Positions 57,345-64,000 of a DNA stretch of 64,000 nucleotides are shown here, piece after piece. Position 1 is the stretch's first letter; every line of letters starts with the position of its first letter. The notes under the pieces were generated by a model, which did no database searches, had not been told where the DNA came from, and saw only the letters and a list, made by a program, of their open reading frames with translations. This DNA is from Mesodorylaimus sp. YZB2_4 (lineage: Eukaryota; Nematoda; Enoplea; Dorylaimida; Dorylaimidae), in contig JASANH010000339.1 in the NCBI GenBank assembly GCA_030248295.1, forward strand, positions 470,500 to 534,499, written 5' to 3'. A program made the position numbers and the translations under genes.

Positions 57345-58165
57345 TTTGTGGGGATACTCGCGAGGAAAATCAGTTGTTGTGATTTGTAAAACACTTGCAT
57401 TCCGTTTTGAGCCAGTCTGCTGCGTTTAGCATACATTCTTCCAAACTCATCCATTTGATGGTCAGAATTTGGATGTCAGTCTACAGCGAGGATGGTTTTT
57501 CCGAGCTCATTTTAACAACGTTAGTTGTGAGAGCTCTGACGATTTGAGTGACGATGATTATTACTGGATTGGTCGGCGTGTTTGCGAAGGAAGCACTTTC
57601 TAAACGCGGGATGCGGCGCTGATACTGCTTGGGTCTAGTGTTCCTGTACTGGTGCGTAAAACTTGTCTCACTTGCTAGTAGCAACTGCAGACAGAATAAG
57701 CGACAATGTGCATCATGATTTGGCCCCTACTTCACTTGAGACACGTTGTTATGATGCAAAAAGGCCTCTAAAAGGGCATCTAGCGCCAAAAGTAAGATTT
57801 GCCACATTTGGGGGCAAAAGTGGGGCGTCCTCATCCCTGGGTGCTAATTGTACAAAAATGCTTGATATACAACTATTGGTAAATAGGGCGTCAAGAATAA
57901 GTAAGTTACTGACCTGTCCAGGGCGTGGCTCTTCTCTGTTTTAGAAAAAAAGCGAAGTCTGGATATTGCGGAACGACATACCAGCGGAGGAACCCTTGGC
58001 GGTTGCGCACAAATGCACAGGGGGCGTTGGAACTCCGAAAGCGCGGATTGAGTATTCACGTTTTGACGCATTACATAGCAGCTCCCAAAGCATGCCTGCT
58101 CAACTAAAAGCTCTCAACTTTCATCAGTATTACGGTGGGAATCCGTCTGCCAAAGACACGTGTAT
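57345..58165 (+). pseudogene. piggyBac-related N-terminal fragment inside the right arm
   Basis: About 820 bp absent from the equivalent places at 31,730 and 44,495. The segment GCGCACAAATGCACAGGGGGCG (near 58,000) is also found at 63,205, just before the piggyBac transposase fragment, tying the two together. Upstream, an acidic Asp/Ser-rich frame (near 57,520-57,570) suits the acidic N-terminus of piggyBac transposases. No TTAA duplication is visible at its borders, so it arrived by rearrangement or lost its ends. Confidence 0.4.
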
Positions 58166-58597
58166 GAAGCGAGTCACCGTGGCCAGTGGTCATACGTGGC
58201 CACTCCAAGTCGCCAAGTGATCGTCCAAGGAACGAATCAAATGTGCACAAACTAAAACGTCTGCAACGGAATGAACCGCAAAAGACTCGGCCGCCTTTCT
58301 CGACTGCTCGGCTTGTGATTAAAGATGGCAGGTCAATCAGGCTGCTAACATCGTGACTCTTGTAGATTCATGCTAGAGCGACGCGTTTTGACGATGTGAT
58401 TGAGCGACGTGATTAACTGCGTTTTTTTCTTGAAGTGTCTGACCAAGTTGTTTCTTTGCTTCTTGAGTGAGCAACAATCTCGCTTGGTCGAACGGAACCT
58501 ACTAAACCAAATTTGGTGTTTCGTGGTCAAGAAATCGCTTTCAGTGCAACAGTAACTTGCTTCGCTCTGCTTTGCTATTTTACATCACCCAAGCGCG

Positions 58598-59878
58598 AGG
58601 TATATTTTGCTCCGAATTTCGACGCACAGCTGGGCCAGCGTTGCTTCCATTTTGCGCCGCGCAGCTGGCCCATCTAAGCCCACATTTTAGGACGCAGAAC
58701 TGGGTTGTTTGTCGTGTGGTAAAACCGTTGCTATAGTATGTGAGCACATATAGCCATGGGTGAAAGTGCCAGATGAAGAGTTTTATTTTTCCACGACGTC
58801 GAAGTTTTCGAATTGACATACGATAACTTTTACTACCAGAAGGTTCCGCAAGAAATAGAGAAAATGCGTTCAGTCCCATTCACGTATTAGTTTAAAGTCT
58901 GTTATACGACGGACGAAAACCCATTTGATTTCTCAGAAGTTCCCCTTAAAAAGGCTGTACACAGTCCCTGTGTGCATTTCACGCCTGCCCCTGCAATATG
59001 AGGGAAAAAGACAAGTACCCGGAAGATGATGGGCTTATGAGAAAACCTGTGATTCACGTTTCTTTAGCAGGTGTCATTTTTGCATATTCTATTAGCAAAG
59101 AGTAGCTAGAAATACAACTTCGTCAACAAATCAAGAAAAGACGGCGCATACGGCGCGGTGTACGATATTCTAAGTCCCTAAACTCCAGGCATCTGGACCT
59201 CGCCCATACATGCTCCCGCGCTTGCTCATGTTGTTCAGCTAAGATTCAGGTCGAATGATGGTGATCCCCAATTTGTGTGGTGGTGATGTGTGTGATGGTG
59301 ATCCCCAATTTTATCGTGAGACTGTTCACAATTTCGCAGATTGATCATGCTGCCGTTAAGTGAAATAGATTATGAGCGCACTTATGAAAACCCGGCTGTG
59401 GATGCAGCAGCAGGTCATGTGTAGGCTAAACAACGGAAAAGGCATATTGAGCATATTGAATTTTTAAACTGCATCTGATATTGTATTGTACTAATGTATT
59501 CAAAGGGCGAATGTCTAAAAATACGTCACGGTATTAAATTTCTTCGACTTCGGTAGTTCTCCATAATTTTTGCGGGAGTTCACATAGCACACTTTAATTT
59601 TAAGCGCGCCTTCTATGGCGCTTCATCAAAACTCAAAAAAGGTATAGAGTACAGGGCCTTTGCTTGAAAAATTACATTCTACCCGCTAGGCGCTCTTTGC
59701 CACTGGGAAAGAAAAGTCCCTCCATCCCTACAGGCTGCAGCCCCATACGCCACATGCCATTCCGGGCTGGCCCAGCTCTGGTCACTAAAATGACCGCGCA
59801 GCCGCCCCATCCGCGCGGCGATAAAGTGGTGCGCAGATGGCCCAGCTGAGCGCCCAAAATGGGAGCGCCGTATTCCTG
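58598..59878. mobile_element. hAT-like non-autonomous DNA transposon, 1,281 bp, 8-bp target duplication
   Basis: CAAGCGCG at 58,590-58,597 is repeated at 59,879-59,886. The paralogous LINE copies at about 29,534-29,541 (reverse strand) and 47,334-47,340 show the uninterrupted site. The ends are imperfect inverted repeats (AGGTATATTTTGCTCC against AGGAATACGGCGCTCC), and further in CAGCTGGCCCATCT pairs with AGATGGCCCAGCTG. An 8-bp duplication suits hAT. There is no transposase frame. A short direct repeat (GTGATCCCCAATTT) occurs twice near 59,260-59,310. Confidence 0.75.
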
Positions 59879-59886
59879 CAAGCGCG

Positions 59887-61320
59887 TTGCCATGCACTTG
59901 AACGGGGCGTCACAGAAAAACTTTAATAAAAAAATCGCGAGAAATTTTGATACTGTCACGATATATACCGCATAGAACATGGATATGAACTAGAAGCCAT
60001 TCCATATCGAAGATCGCTCCACAAGATCATTGCTGAGTATTCAAATGATTGCTTGTATGCTTCCGTTCTTGGGTTTGTGATTTCGAGTTGATGCAGTTGG
60101 GTGGTCCTAGAGCTGACTCGCCTGCCTGATTCCGCTTTGTATATAAAATGAGCATTTGGATAAGCCTGCATTCCATGATTAAATTTGGAAAAGGTTCGAA
60201 ACTTGATCGTTTTTCGTCGTTTAGCGAGGGAAGGCCAATGAAGTTGCGACCGTATTTCGTCATATCTGGAATGCCAGTCGTTTCTGACAGATCTTGCAGC
60301 AAACTTTTAGGCACGTTCCAGCTCGTCTCGTAAACCTTGTTGGTTGTCAGTTATGGACCATGCGTAGCAGCCGTATTCAAGCCTTTGAAGCCAATTCGCC
60401 AAATTTTTGCCGAAAAGCACTGATCATCCGCCTTGCTGAGCTAGCAATTTCCCTGCAATGTTGGCTGAAGCGCATGTTCGATGAGAATTGGACCCCGAGG
60501 TATTTGGCCGAATCTGAAAAATTAATTGGCTCCTCCTGGAGGGTGACTTATCTTGGCGTGATTGTTTCGCCAAATTTGCAATTCTATGAACATTGTCATT
60601 ATGTTGCCTCGCATGCCCGGAAAATGATTGGGGCCTTCAAACGGCAATTCGGTAAATATGCGAATGGAGTATTAAAAACGTCATATATGCAGTGTGTTCT
60701 ACCCAAGCTTGATTACGGCGGCTCTTCTTGGTCACCCATGCAAAAGGCATTGATCGATGACCTCGAAAGATCTTAAAAGTTTGCGGTTCGTTCCATTCTG
60801 AATGATTGGGCCATTCAGTACGACGCGGGGTTGAGTGCTCTGAATCTCTTATCGCTTGAGAAAAGGCGAGACTACCTGAATCTCATGAATTTTTATAAAT
60901 TTTATCACGGCTGTGCATTCTTTCGAAATCGAACATCTATTCACCTTAATGACTGTGGCCAGCGTTGTAGCAGCCGTTTCATTAAGCCTCATCAGCTAGT
61001 CACGCCAGCTCCTCGAACTGAATCATTCAAAGAGAGCTTTCTTTTTACTCGACTATTACAGCCTGGAATCAAGTGACTGGTGACAAAGCAAAGGACTCAA
61101 TGGATAATTTTAAAAAGCGCGTCTGGGTTTTATGTGAATGATAAATTTAGTTTTCCTATAATTGTGTTCTTTCTTCGTCATAATCCTAAATGTGCGGTGC
61201 CGTTTTAGTGCGCTTTCAAGTGCTTGGCTACCGAGTAGACAGCAAGACAGCTTGGGCTATTAAGGACCTTGGACCGCTTGCTTGTAAGATCAGCCCGAAT
61301 TCGCCGGGAAGATCTGTCAC
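59887..61320 (+). mobile_element. LINE mosaic, third copy (5' part at 58,480-58,597)
   Basis: Same order as 47,245-48,778: inverted foreign LINE 3' end (59,890-60,420), then plus-strand LINE (LGVIVSPNLQFYEH, LPKLDYGGSSWSP, KRRDYLNLMNFYKFYHG), then the tail ending CAGCCCGAATTCGCC at about 61,300. The hAT-like element splits it. Confidence 0.7.
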
Positions 61321-61483
61321 GCAGTGGGGAGTGACATGGATAAGGACAAGGCAGTGAACGATGACCAAGACCTGCTGAGCCTGAGCTTGTCTGTTCGAGA
61401 GTCGACGGGGGTTAGTTTACTTAGCACCATGGCGTTCTCCTCGAACAGCACATGCGCACGCCATGACGACATACACAGAGCCA

Positions 61484-62938
61484 TCACACATCAACTCGGA
61501 TGGCAGCAAGCTTCGCGCCGAACACGCTCATGAACACTTTTCGTATGATGGGGAACGAGACTTGACCCTTGTCATCGGCCTTCGTCTTCAGCTGGGCCTT
61601 GGCCTGTTTCACTTCGTCCGCCGTGACCACGTTGCCGCTCACCAACTGCGCGAACACGGCGTCCAGCATCTCGATTGGCACCGTCACGCCCTGACCCATC
61701 TGCTTCAACTTCTGAAAAGGGAATGCACGTCAGCCGACGCAGCATCGTCCCGCCCAATGCTCTAACTTACCTCGAACAGGTCCTAGACGGCCATCTCCGA
61801 TTTTAGTACCATCACGGCCGACGATGGTACTAAAATGAGAGCATGGGCTTTCGAGTAAGATCATGACCAAAGGACTTACCGGAAGGAAACGCCCACGGAG
61901 TCCTGCTGGTTGATCGACCGCAACGTGATGGCCACGCTCCTCTCTCGATCCAGTTCGGCCACGTTCGTACCGATGAGCAGGATGTTGGTCAGGTCTTCGA
62001 TCAGGGCCCTCGCCGCCAGGTGTCCCGCCGCGTCCAGGTGCGTGAAGTTGGCTCGTTGCGGTCCGCGGGCCATGTGCCCCGCCAGGGTGGTCGTGATGGG
62101 CATGGAGGCGGATTGCTTGTCTTTCGGCACGTCGACGATCTGAAACCCACAACTCGTCAGCAGTGGTCAGAGAAAGCCGAGCACACGAGCTTACCTGGTA
62201 GTAGCTGGCCATGGTCACGTTCTGATGCACGGGAGGCGCCTTTCCTAGCTCGCGGTAGGTGGCCGCTCGACCGTTCTTGGCCGCATCCATTCGATCGGCG
62301 AAGGCGTCCCAGAGTTGATCGTGCGTGAACGTGGCGGCAGGTAACTTGGCGGTGATCCTGTCCACTTTGGCTGTGTCCACCACTCTGAAGCTGACCAAGG
62401 CGAGCACGGCGGGTTTGAGGACGGCTTGGGGTAGCGACATGATCTTGGCCAGTTCTTGCAGCACGTCGACGGTCTCTTGCAGCACTGGTTGCTTCGATTC
62501 TTTGACGGCCTTTTCCACTTTCCCCATGGCTGTTAGCAACGTTGGGCTCGCCTTCGGCTGAAACGGACTAGAGCCCTTCTACCCTGTGAACGGAGACTCA
62601 CCCGACTCGTTTGAGGCAGCTACTTACGTCGGACGTTTGCTTGACTCGATCAGTGGCCGCAGCGAATGGGCCGCTTTCAAAGTCTTTGCCGAGGGGCAGC
62701 TTTTGCTGGGCGATGCGTTGGAGACAGATATGCGGTTCCAGGAAGTTCTTGCACGTCGCTCGAGCGATCGACACTTGACTTCGCAACGACGACAGCACCT
62801 GCTTGAACGTGGACACGGCCCCGAACAGGGACGACAGGAACTGCACTTTATTGTGCAAGGCGACCGGATCGGGCTGAAATGGAAGAAACAAGTCACGAAG
62901 AGGAGAAGGCAGAAAGGTCGAGGACTTACGGCAGCCAT
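61484..62938 (-). pseudogene. G6: gene-family copy disrupted only in exon 5
   Basis: Exons 62930-62938 (ATG), 62628-62873, 62195-62557, 61880-62139, 61771-61829 and 61484-61711. Exons 1-4 and 6 are open and of standard length. Exon 5 is 59 nt instead of 49: the extra bases create a perfect palindrome with the upstream acceptor (TTTTAGTACCATC and its complement at about 61,801-61,835), shift the frame, and a GAG also reads TAG in the original frame. A few scattered substitutions mark it as a separate lineage from G1. The 5' flank is of the CCTCC...ACTAGG type and runs into piggyBac sequence. Confidence 0.7.
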
Positions 62939-63194
62939 TCTTCGCTCACTTCGACTCGACGATCAACAAACTCACTCGCACATGACGACGCTACTTCGAC
63001 AATGGAGCTCACTTTCGACCAAGCGCTCACGACGGGCTGCGAAAGGAGGAATGACGAGGCAGGTGAGGAGCCAATCCTCCAGAAATCAATCAGTGTAAAG
63101 CCTCCTGAATACTAGGCGCGTGGACGCGTGCGGTCGTGCGAGCGCGCGTGCGTGAACGAATATTCAGGTTATACTTCAAGGCTCCTTCATACTC

Positions 63195-64000
63195 TTTGCG
63201 GTCGCGCACAAATGCACAGGGGGCGTAGTCGATGAACCACGCAACGTTGACGTCGATAAATTACAAGTACCCGCTATTACACCCAATATGATTCAATATT
63301 CGCCCAAGATTAGCCATTACTTTAATGCAAAGGAGCCAGCACAATTGTGCGATATGGTTTTTCCAGAAGATTTGATTGCACAGTAAGTGTGAACAAATTG
63401 ATACAACTTTCCTTTTTTCAAACCAGTCGACCATTTCCTCAGAGTCGTCAAGTACTAGAACGAATACGCTGATTCGTATTTCATGCGAGTACATCTAAGT
63501 AAAGCGATTGGCGTGAGAAAGCAGCAGACAAAACCTGCGAAGTGAGAGAAGCAATGCGCCGTAATCGAATTGAAGGCAGTAACAATTTTGAGCCTTTGGT
63601 AGAAGTCAAATAGCAGTAATTCATGTTTATTTAGATTGTTTGGCGCATTTCTCTTGCTTGGTGAACGCGGATTCCAGTGCAAATCGCTTGATCATTTGTT
63701 CTTAGCGGACGTTGGATCGTGCAATCTTTTGCTTCTTCGAAACATTTCAAGAGGCCAGGTACGTCTCCTCCCAAACAGACTGCTGTGACGCTATATGAAT
63801 TGTGTTTATTAAGGATGAAAGAACTAATGTGCTACCTACGCTTCGATGACAGTCTACATCGCCCTACGGATGATGCGCGGTCACCCACATACAAAGTTGC
63901 GGACATGTTTGAAAGAATCGTGAAAAGTTGCGGCAGTCTCTACGTGCTCAGTCGTTTCGTCACTGTTAACGAGGCGTTGGTTGACTAGAGGTAATGCTGT
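63195..64000 (+). pseudogene. piggyBac transposase, N-terminal half, broken and off the window end
   Basis: MIQYSPKISHYFNAKEPAQL and VFPEDLIAQ (63,290-63,380) precede a likely intron starting GTAAGT. TNEYADSYF follows at about 63,455, then LFGAFLLLGERGFQC (63,635). Finally MKELMCYLRFDDSLHR and FVTVNEALVD lead to a stop. This is the block order of a piggyBac (DDE_Tnp_1_7) transposase. The position equivalent to the first catalytic Asp, in the conserved (T/I)VDE motif, is Asn (AAC, 63,968-63,970), and TAG at 63,986-63,988 ends the frame where FRGR is expected. The remainder lies outside the window. Confidence 0.7.

Larger units (their letters stand above)
52786..58492. repeat. Right arm of the large inverted duplication (partner 31,203-36,298)
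   Basis: Mirror of the left arm, containing G5, companion exons, BEL/Pao remnant and the flanking block, interrupted by piggyBac sequence at 57,345-58,165. The arms are centred on about 44,540. Confidence 0.75.

Noticed and set aside
57345-58165. Clean piggyBac insertion
   Set aside because: No TTAA duplication or terminal repeats at the borders relative to 44,495 and 31,730, so it is listed only as a fragment.

Overview
This window is nuclear DNA of an invertebrate animal. Genes are split by many short introns (mostly about 45-70 bp) with GTAAGT-type donors and TTTTAG/TTTTCAG acceptors. The host genes recognised are animal genes: a CLASP microtubule regulator, a NeuroD-type bHLH factor and a TFIIIC 90 kDa (GTF3C4-like) subunit. 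A nematode, or another small-intron ecdysozoan, fits best. The reasons are intron style, a CLASP that appears to begin without its first TOG domain, and NeuroD flanking residues that resemble the nematode CND-1 form. No rRNA or mitochondrial marker is present to confirm this.

Left third (1-19.2 kb) is host gene territory. It holds CLASP (minus strand, 3' end off the window), a gene of unknown function at 8.5-9.3 kb, the bHLH gene at 11.5-12.4 kb and a 16-exon TFIIIC subunit gene at 15.0-19.2 kb. Scattered through it are a 551-bp MITE, two tRNA-derived SINEs with clear target-site duplications (one inside a TFIIIC gene intron) and tRNA-like repeat heads.

Right two thirds (19.2-64 kb) is a repeat complex made of large inverted duplications. 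Its signature is a six-exon gene of unknown function present six times (G1-G6, both orientations). The inferred product is 384 residues, and every copy here carries a different break. Around these copies lie a 3' companion gene fragment, a small divergent upstream gene, LINE mosaics, BEL/Pao and Gypsy-like LTR retrotransposon remnants, a PIF/Harbinger element carrying only a MADF gene, a decayed Harbinger transposase, piggyBac fragments, a hAT-like non-autonomous element and a 3.4-kb 24-bp minisatellite that flips strand part way along.

Paired copies give 'empty sites' that date insertions without outside data: the Harbinger/MADF element (TTA duplication), the hAT-like element (8-bp duplication) and a 276-bp element at 30,171-30,446 (5-bp duplication). 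The last is the most unusual object in the window. It is a chain of perfect hairpins, three of which share an 18-nt loop motif while their stem sequences differ completely and still pair.

All statements come from reading the sequence by eye. Percent identities, database matches and RNA folding energies were not computed.
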